A stretch of 64,000 nucleotides of DNA from Acanthosepion esculentum. Lineage: Eukaryota; Mollusca; Cephalopoda; Sepiida; Sepiidae. The notes beneath the pieces are model-generated. The model saw nothing but the letters and a program-made list of their open reading frames with translations, had not been told where the DNA came from and searched no databases. Positions 50,618 through 59,859 of the stretch are shown piece after piece. The stretch covers positions 60,047,002 through 60,111,001 of the forward strand of contig OZ038507.1 of assembly GCA_964036315.1 (NCBI GenBank), in the 5' to 3' direction. Positions within the stretch are counted from its first letter, which is position 1, and every line of letters starts with the position of its first letter. A program made the position numbers and the translations under genes.

Positions 50618-50989
50618 TCAGTAAATTTTTATTTTTTTATAAACTTAGTAATATATAGTTTCTCATGTATGCACAAAGGGCATGGGTCATTTAATGACCT
50701 ACATATTCTAGCTTTTCTTATTAATTTCCATTTTACTGTAGGTGTTTTATTAGTTTCTTTTAAGTGCCAGAAATATTTCGATAGGGACGTTTGATTCCGG
50801 TATCTATTTATCCTAAATGAACTTTAGTCTTGATTGAAACTCTTTTTAAACCCATGGCTTGTGCAACCTATATAGATTTTCATGATTTCGGGCTTTTCAA
50901 TAGTTGAGATATTGCATTGGTATACTAATGATTCCGTGCGACATTTAATTTGTAGGGGACAGTTATGAGGATTTCTACAGTTACATATT
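50618..50989 (-). pseudogene. Penelope-like element: zinc-motif GIY-YIG endonuclease
   Basis: After the frameshift in the A-run the minus strand reads Cys-Asn-Cys-Arg-Asn-Pro-His-Asn-Cys-Pro-Leu and Lys-Cys-Arg, then Leu-Val-Tyr-Gln-Cys-Asn-Ile and Lys-Ile-Tyr-Ile-Gly-Cys-Thr, the two GIY-YIG strands with a Cys-rich probable zinc site in front. A TAA stop interrupts at about 50820. Beyond it come Ser-Leu-Ser-Lys-Tyr-Phe-Trp-His-Leu-Lys-Glu, Val-Lys-Trp-Lys-Leu and Cys-Pro-Leu-Cys, completing the domain. It would nick target DNA to prime reverse transcription if intact. Confidence 0.85.
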
Positions 50990-51781
50990 TTTTTGTTTAT
51001 CTTCCTCTTTTTTTATTTCTATATTGTTTAAAATTCTTTGGTTTTGGTTTAAGTGTTTATTCAAGATATTAGCATTATGTTTCTTAATGATTTTCTCTAA
51101 GTTTTCAGCACAGCTGTAGCTTAATTTTAGTGTATTTTTATTGAAAATAGTACGGAGTTTACTATCTTTAGGAAAATGCTTAACGATTAATGCAAAGAAT
51201 TTTTGTCCTAATTTATTCTTTACCATTTGGTTGTATGGGGGTGTATACCACATTATTTTTCTACTTCTGTTTTTTCTATGGTTTCCATTTTCCTTTTTTA
51301 TGTAAGTTAGTTTGGGGCTTTTGTAGCCACTATCTTTTAGAGCTTTATTATAAAAATTAATATGTTCATAGAAAATCTTCTCATTTGCTGAATTTGTACT
51401 TATTCTTTTTTCGATAGATAAAGGTATATGCTTAATTATAGATGAAGGATGATTAGATTTATAGTGTATATATAAAGGTTTAGTATTGGATTTTTTATAT
51501 GGTACGTATACATTTTTCATTAAATCTAATGTTATATCAAGGAAGTTAACTTTTTTTAATTTAGTGCTTACCGTAACTTTTAAGTTTAGGTATTTATATT
51601 CTTTATAGAATATCCTTCTAATTTTATCTATTTTAAAGTTAGTAGAGTTCTTTATAACCATAAGTCCATCGTCTCTGTATAAACCAATGTCAGTTATATT
51701 AATTTCATGGTAAGCTGTGAGATTGTATAATATAAAAAGACCTATAAGCTCAGAAAATTCAGCTGAGTCTAGTGATCCCAT
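50981..51781 (-). pseudogene. Penelope-like element: RT catalytic box and linker
   Basis: A 266-codon frame that, after a one-base shift, continues the previous one (shared bridge Asn-Ala-Lys-Lys-Ser-Val-Leu-Ile, then Phe-Asp-Ile-Thr-Met-Gly-Ser). It carries Met-Gly-Ser-Leu-Asp-Ser-Ala-Glu, Leu-Tyr-Arg-Asp-Asp-Gly-Leu (catalytic Asp pair, here Arg-Asp-Asp, not Val-Asp-Asp), Val-Asn-Phe-Leu-Asp-Ile-Thr-Leu, Ser-Asn-His-Pro, Ile-Met-Trp-Tyr-Thr-Pro-Pro, Lys-His-Phe-Pro and Leu-Ser-Tyr-Ser-Cys. Confidence 0.88.
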
Positions 51782-51855
51782 TGTGATGTCAAAGTGGTCA
51801 TAAGAATTTTTTATCCATTGCTCACCTTTATGTATCAGTACAGATTTTTTAGCAT

Positions 51856-52617
51856 TTATAATAATGCTCTTTTCTCGTCAGTAATATCCGTGTACTGGTT
51901 GACAAAGTTCGACGCATTCATGAACAGTTCTTTAGATATTGATTGATAATAATTTTCAATATCAAACTGCAGTGTACAGTTCGTTTTCTCCTTTATATCA
52001 GCAAACCAGTTTGTCACGTCTTTGGTATTAATCCAAAGTTTCAGCCCTATTTTTTCTTTAATTTGTTGATTAACCCTTTCTAGGATCTTTTTACTTATTT
52101 TGCCGATCTCTGGTCTTGTTGGGTTTATTATCCTTGTAGTCGGATTAGCTTCGAAATCTGGTTTGTGGTCCTTTAAGGTTATATAGCACTCTTTTTCAGC
52201 AAGTTTACCTACTTTATCACTAATCTTCAGTTTATCTGTGATTTTTTTACTGCTAGTATTAATATTATCCACCATGTTGAGGTAATTATAATTTGCCTTT
52301 TTATAGCTCTTATGTAAATCCTTATTAAATAGATCGTTGTAGTCCCTTGCCGTTATTTCGCAGAAATGTCCTGTTTTGTCGGATTTCATTAAAATGTTAT
52401 CCGTTGTGTTACTGTCTTTTACTATTTTATTCAGGCGTCTTTGGAAGTACCATTTTTTATCATGGAAATTTATGTTATTTATTTTTTCGAATAGGTCATT
52501 TTCAAAACCAGGCAAACGTTGAATAAATGGTGCTGCTTTTTCACTGTTATATCCGTAAACCTCATTTTTGTTTTGTAAGTCATTCCGTCGAAAGACAAAG
52601 TAAGTTTTCCATCTCAT
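51856..52617 (-). pseudogene. Penelope-like element: N-terminal and RT finger/palm part
   Basis: A 253-codon frame. Its beginning (Met-Arg-Trp-Lys-Thr-Tyr-Phe) continues an upstream start, Met-Glu-Asn-Ile-Asn-Phe-Gly and Leu-Lys-Asn-Ile-Pro (52720-52660), after a frameshift. RT landmarks: Cys-Tyr-Ile-Thr-Leu-Lys-Asp-His-Lys-Pro-Asp-Phe, Arg-Ile-Ile-Asn-Pro-Thr-Arg-Pro-Glu-Ile-Gly, and Leu-Gln-Phe-Asp-Ile-Glu-Asn-Tyr-Tyr (first catalytic Asp). The conserved Lys-Asp-His-Lys-Pro block is typical of Penelope-like RTs. Confidence 0.88.
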
Positions 52618-52793
52618 CCTTCGTATGAGTTCTTGCTTTTTACATTAATATAAAGAAATAATTCCTTTTGTTGGTATTAGGAATGTTCTTCAGAGAAATT
52701 CCGAAATTTATATTCTCCATATTTTTTTTCTTGTTAAAAATAAAGATTAAGAGTGCTCGACTTTGATTAGAAGCCAATGTATGTGTATCTGGA

Positions 52794-52799
<6 letters not shown>

Positions 52800-52872
<73 letters not shown>
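52800..52872. repeat. (TA)n microsatellite
   Basis: TA run between the Penelope 5' end and the LINE endonuclease fragment. Confidence 0.95.
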
Positions 52873-52873
<1 letters not shown>

Positions 52874-52875
<2 letters not shown>

Positions 52876-53385
52876 TTCGAGTACACCACAGTCTTGGGAG
52901 GATGGAGAGCGATAATGAAAGAAGAGGTAGCTTACAACATTGAGAAGGGATAGCGGCAGACACATATACGAATGGTCTGGAGATTCAAGAGACAGCTCTC
53001 TCGCCAGCGGGAGATGTTCCTTGACGTAAACACCAAGGCCATGCATATGGGTTTGAGAGTCTTTTCTAAGGGGTGGAAGGTAGCCGGGGATCGAGAGGTC
53101 AGAGGAGGGGATAGATGAGTCAAGGTTGGTCTCACAGAGAACCAGTATATCCGGGCAGTTAGTAACAAGGAACGATTCAACACTGCCACGGATGTTATAA
53201 AATTAAATGTTAAAGGGTTTAGGGGATTTTTTTATTAGATTTCACGTGTAGATGCGGTAGCCAAAACAAAAATCCTGAAGTTGAAGAAGGAGACGGTGAT
53301 TGACCGCGACGTGGACAGACGGAATTTGGCGCAGCCTGCAGCATAATGTGGCCTCAGGGTTGCCCACCGGAGATATATTATATAT
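52874..53385 (-). pseudogene. Jockey-like LINE, endonuclease N-terminal fragment
   Basis: The minus strand encodes the start of an apurinic-type endonuclease domain: Tyr-Asn-Ile-Arg-Gly-Ser-Val-Glu-Ser, Cys-Pro-Asp-Ile-Leu-Val-Leu-Cys-Glu-Thr-Asn-Leu (catalytic Glu of the Glu-Thr motif), Ile-Pro-Gly-Tyr, His-Gly-Leu-Gly-Val-Tyr-Val and Tyr-Arg-Ser-Pro-Ser. About 100 codons are open from a stop near 53210. The 53210-53385 part is probably the 5' leader of the same LINE. It is cut at the TA array. Its continuation, in the opposite orientation, is the fragment at 53545-54425. Confidence 0.8.
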
Positions 53386-53394
53386 TATATTATT

Positions 53395-53545
53395 TTTTCA
53401 TATAGACAAAAGCATTTTACTCACTACAAAGATGCATCTTCGTTTCAGTGCATTTAATTGCACTTCAACTGGTGAAAACCAAAATGATTATGAACACTTA
53501 TGTTTGTAAGTAAGCCGTATGTGAAACGTCACTTCCTTTTTTTCC
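53395..53545 (+). repeat. Inverted-repeat partner 1 (tail-like)
   Basis: CACTACAAAGATGCATCTTC, TGAAAACCAAAATGATTATG and AACACTTATGTTTGTAAGTA are the inverse of 57243-57392 with around 10-15% mismatch. The end, CGTATGTGAAACGTCACTTC, has a GAAACGTC word like Penelope tails. Confidence 0.8.
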
Positions 53546-54425
53546 CTACAATCTGGATGGTAATGCTTCTCGTCTTGATCTATGTTTTACCTCCATCCCC
53601 GAGTCCTGTAGCGCCAGACAGCTCTACCCTCTTGGCAACTCCGATCATACTGTAGTGTCTGTCAACATATCCTTCAACTCCACACCCTGCAAAGAACCTT
53701 CTACCACTAGAACATCGTTCTGCTATCAACGAGCAGACTAGGACTGGTTCCAGGACTTCATTCGCGACGTCCCCAGGGACGTTGTCTTCTTGCTCCCTGT
53801 TCAAGAATGTGCTTCCGAAGTCTCCTCTTGGGTTAAAGCTGGAATCGAGGCTTTCATCCCCTCAAGGAAATATAAGGTCAAATCGCACTCCTCCTCCTGT
53901 TTCTCCGCTGCTTGCTCAGTTGCCATTTCCCATAGGAATCACTTTTTCAACCTTTATCGTAGCGACATGTCTGATTGCAATAGACGCCTTATTCTCTGCC
54001 CGTAAAGTATGTCCTCAATCATGCAATGTCTCTATATGCTGCTGGAATGAATGAACATATAGCATCTCGCAAATTTGGCACCAAAGGTTATTGACGTCTC
54101 TGCAAGAGCGTACTTAACAATAGCAAACACTCTATACCTCCTTTGTTCAACCAGTTTGAGGTTCTGACCTATTCCGCCGAAAAGGCTGATTGCTTTGCTC
54201 GGAAATTCTCATTCAATTCAACGCTCGACTCTTCCGGTGTACCCACACCTGGTTTCCCCCTTCGAACTGAGGCCCACTTGAGCGACTTGCACATAACCCA
54301 GTCATCGGTCCTGGGCATCATCTCTAAATTAGACCCCCACAAGGCTAGTGGTAGAGATGGGATACCAGCCAGTGACCTGAAGAAATGTTTTCTCGGACCA
54401 ATCTTAATTGTTTCATTACGCAAAA
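53545..54425 (+). pseudogene. Jockey-like LINE, endonuclease C-terminus to RT start
   Basis: Plus-strand frames encode Ala-Ser-Arg-Leu-Asp-Leu-Cys-Phe-Thr-Ser and Leu-Gly-Asn-Ser-Asp-His-Thr-Val-Val (the Ser-Asp-His motif that ends AP-type endonucleases), a linker with Arg-Ala-Asp-x-Asp-Trp-Phe, Phe-Asn-Leu-Tyr-Arg, then Ser-Lys-Leu-Asp-Pro-His-Lys-Ala-Ser-Gly-Arg-Asp-Gly-Ile-Pro (first RT motif, 54322-54370). Several stops and shifts are present. 3' RT parts are missing. Confidence 0.82.
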
Positions 54426-54479
54426 GAAACTTTCTCATTGCCAGTTCAAGGAAGACAATTGTGTCACTAACACACAAAA

Positions 54480-54700
54480 AAGAAAATGTTTAACATCGAA
54501 AACATCAAAAAAATTATTTACTTGTAATAATGTGGAAATATCCACTCTTTGCCTGATGAAGACCGGAACACGTGTAGCAAAATTATGGAAAATAAAGCAT
54601 AACATATTATTTTTAAAAACCCACATTACAAGCAAAAATGTACGCGGTTTCTCTCTTCTTTTTAATATATACACTTTTCCCTCATTGAAACATCAATAAC
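54480..54700 (+). repeat. Penelope tail fragment
   Basis: GCCTGATGAAGACCGGAACA, CGTGTAGC and a following A-rich AATAAAGC stretch are typical of the Penelope tail hairpin (CTGATGA present, GAAA core lost). It precedes the long TA array. Confidence 0.5.
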
Positions 54701-54711
54701 CTCATATAAAA

Positions 54712-55278
54712 TACACACATACACACACGCACGTACACACACACACGTACACATATCTAATCATATATATCAATATATATATATATATATACACATATTT
54801 ATAAATATATATACATATATACACATATGTGTATGTACATATAAATACACACACATATATACATAGATATATATTCTCGTATATAAACTCATACAGATAT
54901 ATATACTTACATATATACATATATATACTCATATATCTATACTCATATACATATATATACATATATACAAATATACATATAATTATACGTATATACACAC
55001 ATATACATATATATATACACATACAATATACATTTATATATATGCATATATATACATATATACATATATATGCATATATATATATATATACGTATATATA
55101 CTCATATTTATATACTGATGTATATATACATATATATATACACATATACATATATATATCTATATATATATACACATACAATATACATTTATATATATAC
55201 ATATATATACATAGATACATATATATGCATATATATATACGTATATATACTCATATTTATATACTGATGTATATATAC

Positions 55279-55313
<35 letters not shown>

Positions 55314-55417
55314 CATACAATATACATTTATATATATATATACATATATACATATATATGCATATATATATATATATACGTATATATACTCATATTTATA
55401 TACTGATGTATATATAC

Positions 55418-55452
<35 letters not shown>

Positions 55453-55830
55453 CATAAAATATACATTTATATATATACATATATATACATAGATACATAT
55501 ATATGCATATATATATATACGTATATATATTCATATTTATATACTGATGTATATATACACATATATATATATATACATATATATATACACACATACAATA
55601 TACATTTATATATATACATATATATACATAGATACATATATATGCATATATATACGTATATATACTCATATTTATATACTGATGTATATATACATATATT
55701 TATATACATATATATATATATACATACAATATACATTTATATATTTACATATATATACATAGATACATATATATGCATATATATATATATACGTATATAT
55801 ACTCATATTTATATTCTGATGTATATATAC

Positions 55831-55876
<46 letters not shown>

Positions 55877-55961
55877 AATATACATTTATATATATATATA
55901 TATACATAGATACATATATATGCATATATATATACGTATATATACTCATATTTATATACTG

Positions 55962-55993
<32 letters not shown>

Positions 55994-56104
55994 ACATACA
56001 ATATACATTTATATATATACATATATATACATAGATACATATATATGCATATATATATATATATACGTATATATATTCATATTTATATACTGATGTATAT
56101 ATAC

Positions 56105-56150
<46 letters not shown>
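54712..56150. repeat. TA-type satellite with ~140 bp higher-order unit
   Basis: From 54980 the TA/ACATAT sequence carries fixed landmarks once per unit: TATATACTGATGTATATA (CTGATG at 55115, 55264, 55404, 55544, 55679, 55816, 55959, 56090; spacings 131-149), ACAATATACATTTATATA, and ATACATAGATACATATATAT. This is a higher-order satellite built from dinucleotide repeat. Tyr/Ile frames up to 377 codons are artefacts. Confidence 0.93.
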
Positions 56151-56153
<3 letters not shown>

Positions 56154-56620
56154 GGCCTGATGTTATGCAAGTTATTATGCATTATTATAATTGCATATGT
56201 TATGCAAGTTATTTTGGTTTATAAGAGCTTCATGCATAATAATTTACGGACTGTAGATAGACAATAATATACAACTATTTCTCTTGTATACTTAACTGTC
56301 TTCTTGGGAGAAAATGAAAACTTCGATAAAACTTGTTTTTCAGATATAATTGATAGCTTGCAATTAAATCCTCTTAATTTGAATGAGTCAACGATATGGA
56401 TTTCTTTAATATTAGATAAGTAACAAGTCAGATGGGCGTGTTTAGTCAAGCAGCTTTCTAAGTACCGCTGTTTACTTCCTACAAGGTTGCCTTGCTGGTT
56501 TTTAATATCTGAAGATAATCAATCCTGGAAATGCCAAACAGCTAATTTCGTTCACTGAAAATAGAATGGAGTCGATTTTCATATATTTCAACTTATGAAA
56601 ATTACATGCTGCTGCTGGAA
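56151..56620. other. Unclassified AT-rich DNA
   Basis: Contains a direct repeat of ATGTTATGCAAGTTATT (56161 and 56198) and a 76-codon minus-strand frame (56219-56449) without recognised motifs. It may be the 3' continuation of an adjacent Penelope copy, but this is not shown. Confidence 0.3.
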
Positions 56621-56624
56621 TTAT

Positions 56625-56765
56625 GTAAGATTGTATAGAATAAACAGTCCTACCAAGTCTGATGATTCAGGAGAATCCAACGATCCCATCGATACATCAA
56701 AGTTTTCACCAGATTTTTTATCCGTTGTCCGTTGTTGTGTATCATAATTTATTTCCTGCAATTTA
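56625..56765 (-). pseudogene. Penelope-like element, inverted 5' RT segment
   Basis: The minus strand encodes Asn-Phe-Asp-Val-Ser-Met-Gly-Ser-Leu-Asp-Ser-Pro-Glu, then Leu-Val-Gly-Leu-Phe-Ile-Leu-Tyr-Asn-Leu-Thr, matching residues 1-19 of the 51.8 kb Penelope frame and the bridge before it. The stretch Leu-Phe-Ile-Leu-Tyr-Asn-Leu-Thr also begins the plus-strand fragment that follows. Confidence 0.82.
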
Positions 56766-56789
56766 GGAGGAAATCGACATCAAACTAAA

Positions 56790-57000
56790 TTGTTTATTCT
56801 ATACAATCTCACAGTTCACAATGAAATTAGTCTAAATAATATAGGGATTTATACAGACAATGGTTTGATGGTAGTGAATAATTCTACCGTTAGCAAAGTT
56901 GACAAGTTGACGAAATGGATTCATAGTGTTTAAATCTTTACACCTCAAGGTGAAAATTAATTCTAACAAAGAAAGTAGACTTGTTAGATGTAACCTTAAA
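56790..57000 (+). pseudogene. Penelope-like element, RT 3' segment
   Basis: The plus strand encodes Leu-Phe-Ile-Leu-Tyr-Asn-Leu-Thr, Asn-Asn-Ile-Gly-Ile-Tyr-Thr-Asp-Asn-Gly-Leu-Met-Val-Val and Lys-Val-Asp-Lys. It aligns to the 51.7 kb frame across its catalytic box, but the second catalytic Asp has become Asn. It then hits a stop. Same family as the 50.6-52.7 kb element. Confidence 0.82.
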
Positions 57001-57242
57001 CTTACACTTAAATAATTTCTTAATTACTTGCTGCTGCTGGAATTTCATCATACATATAAATAATATAAGATAAATTCACATATATACTCATTCACGTTAC
57101 ACTAAAGCCAATTCGTTTCTTCTGTGCTGTAAAAAGAACAAAATATTTTTCATAAAAATATTCAGGCCGGTAAATGTAATTAATACTGTTTAATTAAAAA
57201 CAGAGCATTTTGCTTTTTATATTTTTGTCAAAGAAATGGAAA

Positions 57243-57392
57243 GAAAAGGAAAGTGACGTTTCACGTGCGGCTTACTTGCAAACATAAGTGTTCATAACCA
57301 TTTTGTTTTCACCAGTTCAAGTGCAAATAAATGCACTGAAACAAATATGCATCTTTGTAGTGAGTACACATACTTTTGTCTATATGAAAAAA
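57243..57392 (-). repeat. Inverted-repeat partner 2 (tail-like)
   Basis: Inverse of 53395-53545, adjoining a TA array on its right side as its partner adjoins a TATATT tract. Together the pair brackets 3.85 kb that includes a Jockey-like fragment, the TA satellite and a Penelope copy. Confidence 0.8.
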
Positions 57393-57399
57393 TTTTAAT

Positions 57400-57785
57400 A
57401 AACATATATATATATATACATATATATATATACGTACGTATACACATATATAGATATATATACGTATATAGACATATATATACATTTATATATATACATA
57501 TACTTTCATATACATATATATATATACATATATACCTATATATACATATATATACATACATATATATACACACATATATACACATATATATTTATATATA
57601 TGTGTGTATATATATGAGTATATATATACATATATATACACACTCATATATATATATGTGTGTATATATATATATATGAGTATATATATACATATATATG
57701 AGTATATATATGTATATATAAATAGATATATGTATATAAATATATATATATATATGTAAATGTATATGTATAAATATGTATATTT
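57400..57785. repeat. (TA)n/(CATA)n compound microsatellite
   Basis: TA, ACAT and GTGTATA words. Tyr/Ile frames are artefacts. Confidence 0.95.
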
Positions 57786-58094
57786 TGGCCAAAATAATAG
57801 TTAGAATAAACTATAACAATCAACCCCAAAATTGAATAAATAGCTTTAATTATCTTCCCAAAACCAAAATAAAACTATTAAATAAGCGATACAAATAAAT
57901 TTTTACTACGTTAATAAAACATCGATTAAAATTAAAATAAATAAATAAATCCATAAGATAAGAAATAAAAAATAAAAAATAGAATAAAAATATATAAAAA
58001 CAAGCAAAACAAATTAACCCAATAAATAAACTTATAAACGACTTCCGGCAAAATAACCGCCAAAATAGACTACCCACAATGCACCACTCTCCCG
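57786..58094. other. A-rich DNA upstream of the hammerhead repeat
   Basis: AATAAATAAATAAAT-type tracts and mixed A-rich DNA. Its position suggests the upstream part of the retroelement carrying the ribozyme, but no coding motif is seen. Confidence 0.35.
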
Positions 58095-58275
58095 TATATA
58101 TAAATAGCCGAGAAAAAAACAAACAACACTCATGGCCTGACGATTGCGTCTAGCATGAAACAGCCTGTCGCCTCTAAGTGTTTTCTTCAATGTTCCCTTT
58201 TATATTTACATACGCTCTATCTCTGATATTGAGCACTTTATCACATAATAATAGTACAACTTAAGAGTATATTTC

Positions 58276-58315
<40 letters not shown>
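58095..58315 (+). repeat. Hammerhead-bearing retroelement tail, copy 2
   Basis: CCCGTATATATAAATAGCCG, ribozyme, then TTTATATTTACATACGCTCT, CTCTGATATTGAGCACTTTA and TATATTTCTTCATATATATA into a TA run. Aligns end to end with 13936-14135 in the opposite orientation. Confidence 0.8.
58125..58182 (+). ncRNA. Type I hammerhead ribozyme, copy 2
   Basis: AACACT (58125-58130), loop CAT, GGC; core CTGACGA (58137-58143); stem II TGC-GTCTA-GCA flanked by T residues; core GAAA (58157-58160); stem III CA-GCC-TG; cleavage triplet GTC ending at 58169; then GCC, loop TCTA and AGTGTT (58177-58182), which pairs perfectly with AACACT. Every invariant core base is present, and stem I has the internal loop opposite which natural type I ribozymes make their tertiary contact. 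Predicted cut is between 58169 and 58170. Self-cleavage would release unit-length or defined-end transcripts of the host retroelement. Confidence 0.9.
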
Positions 58316-58318
<3 letters not shown>

Positions 58319-58369
58319 AACGTAACAAATCCGTTGGTATATAATCCAAATGGATCCTAGCAATATTAA

Positions 58370-58520
58370 TCCGGATCCATAAAAATTAAGATAGAAATCA
58401 GAATTAATTTTTCTTGTTTTATAAATAGTGATAGTGTGTTGCCACAACAAAAACGTTCACCTATGATTCTTCATTTTCAATGAGGCTTAGGACCTTTTGA
58501 GCGACCCTCGTATATATAAC
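58370..58520 (+). repeat. Mariner-like terminal segment
   Basis: AGGACCTTTTGAGCGACCCT, CGTATATATA ends like the inverse of a mariner-type terminus (ACGAGGGTCGCTCAAAAGG). A diverged counterpart lies at 60060-60165 (TTTTTGAACGACCGTCGTAT). It probably marks the 3' ends of the HTH-bearing transposon copies described next. Confidence 0.55.
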
Positions 58521-58529
58521 TTTTGTTAT

Positions 58530-58810
58530 TATAAGCAAATTTGCATGAAACAAAATATATTGTGATCCTTAAAGTGATAGAATTTCCTTGCTAATTTCTG
58601 TTTTCCTTTCAGAGTGTTGAGCAGAATGGCACAACGTTTGTCACTGCATGAGTGGGCTCAGCTAGGATCCCGTGACGAAGTGTGACAGTCCGTGGTACAA
58701 GTACAGAGATTGTGGTACAGTGTTCGTGGACATCGTGTTTCAGTGGATGCCAAAAAACATCATCAGAATCTGTTATTCCAAGCTGATGAGTACGGGAGCA
58801 GAGCAGAATG
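58530..58810 (+). pseudogene. Transposase-type HTH domain fragment, copy 1
   Basis: After TTTCTGTTTTCCTTTCAG (a good splice-acceptor match, about 58596-58613) comes Met-Ala-Gln-Arg-Leu-Ser-Leu-His-Glu-Trp-Ala-Gln-Leu, a stop, Gln-Ser-Val-Val-Gln-Val-Gln-Arg and Val-Arg-Gly-His-Arg-Val-Ser-Val-Asp-Ala-Lys. This is the layout of the helix-turn-helix domain (DUF4817 type) at the N-terminus of certain mariner-like transposases. Catalytic domain missing. Confidence 0.65.
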
Positions 58811-58980
58811 AGCAGAATGACACAATACCTGGCACTGCATGAGTGGGCTCAGCTAGCATATGAATTGTGACAGTCCGTGGTACAAGTATAGAGATGGTGG
58901 ACCTTGTGCTTCAGTAGATACCAAAAACCATCAGAAACTGTCATTCCAAGCTGATGAGTACAGGATCTGTGGTAGATACT
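58811..58980 (+). pseudogene. HTH domain fragment, copy 2 (tandem)
   Basis: Direct repeat of copy 1 beginning again at AGCAGAATGACACAATACCT, with CAGTCCGTGGTACAAGTATA and the GCTGATGAGTACRGGA end. It holds shifts and stops. Confidence 0.65.
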
Positions 58981-58984
58981 CAGA

Positions 58985-59665
58985 TACGGTTATCCGTTTA
59001 CCTACTTACATAAGTGATGCAAAGAAAAGGAAAAAGATTCCAAATTGCCGCGCCAGGAAATTTTTCTCCCCGGAATCGATCCTTCAAATCTACAAATCAA
59101 CCATTCGCCCTTGCATGGAGCATTGCTGCCATATATGGTCTGGAGCCCCTCCTGTTTGTCTCGGGGTCCTTGATAAAATCCAGAGACGGATATGCAATGT
59201 AATTGGCCCTGATCTGGCATCTCGTCTGCATTCGCTCTCTCACTGACGCGACGTCGCCTCTCTCTGTCTTTTTTTTACAAATACTTCCACAGTAATTGCT
59301 CCGACGAGCTGCTTTCGCTGGTTCCCAGACTTCATGAATTCAAGCGTCCTACGAGGCTGGCATCCCGCTCTCACCATTTCACTGTTGAAATTTTTAAATG
59401 CAGCCGTCTCTTCTACTCCAATAGCTTCATGCCTCGCACCTCTCGCCTGTGGAACTCTCTTCCCTTTTCCTGTTTCCCTGAAATGTTTAATCTCCAACTA
59501 TTCAAATGTAATGTCAATCGACATCTCCAGTTGCCTTGATCTATCCACTACCCTTCTCCTCATCCTTTCCTCTATCTGCTCTCGCTCCAAATCCTCTGTA
59601 ACCCCTTACGTGCTAGTGGCTTCCCGCCTTGCTTGGGGTGAAATGCTTTAAAAAAAAAAAAAGAA
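58985..59665 (+). pseudogene. Jockey-like LINE, RT C-terminus and 3' end
   Basis: The 128-codon frame from 58860 enters the LINE: Phe-Phe-Ser-Pro-Glu-Ser-Ile-Leu-Gln-Ile-Tyr-Lys-Ser, Cys-Met-Glu-His-Cys-Cys-His-Ile-Trp-Ser-Gly-Ala, Leu-Asp-Lys-Ile-Gln-Arg-Arg and Leu-Ala-Ser-Arg-Leu-His-Ser. After shifts come Trp-Asn-Ser-Leu-type and Phe-Lys-Cys-Asn-Val-Asn-Arg motifs. The 3' end is GCTAGTGGCTTCCCGCCTTG, CTTGGGGTGAAATGC then an A13 tail. It splits the HTH-bearing repeats at 58.97 and 59.86 kb. Confidence 0.82.
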
Positions 59666-59669
59666 TTTT

Positions 59670-59800
59670 GTTATATAAAAAATTTCTAAAATTCCCAGCA
59701 CTCCTCTTTCGTGCGGATGTGCAGTCCACCCAGCATAACATATTTAGTCCAACGAAGCCCTGAACGACGAAACGCGTAATAAGAAAACGTTTTTCCACAT
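59670..59800 (+). repeat. Penelope-tail-like fragment
   Basis: AAAATTCCCAGCACTCCTCT, then CCAACGAAGCCCTGAACGAC, GAAACGCG. Related to 13725-13830. Confidence 0.4.
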
Positions 59801-59859
59801 GGTCATATAGGGTGGGTGGAGATAAACTACCTATTGAAAATTACTGACTGACTTTATAC

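Larger units (their letters stand above)
50618..52720 (-). mobile_element. Near-complete Penelope-like element
   Basis: A single minus-strand element of about 2.1 kb, from the start Met at 52718-52720 to the stop near 50640, with the order N-terminal region, RT, linker, C-terminal GIY-YIG endonuclease. Lesions I can see: a shift between the first 26 codons and the next frame (about 52640), a single-base loss at about 51857, a shift in an A-run at about 50989, and one in-frame stop at about 50820. It is the best preserved Penelope copy here, probably inactive but recent enough for all domains to be readable. Confidence 0.88.

Noticed and set aside
54553..54590. Hammerhead-like CTGATGA in the 54.5 kb tail
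   Set aside because: The GAAA core is missing.
54829..55962. 377-codon Tyr/Ile/His frame and similar frames in TA arrays
   Set aside because: TA and ACAT repeats lack stops in some frames by composition. The same arrays are open in several frames on both strands.
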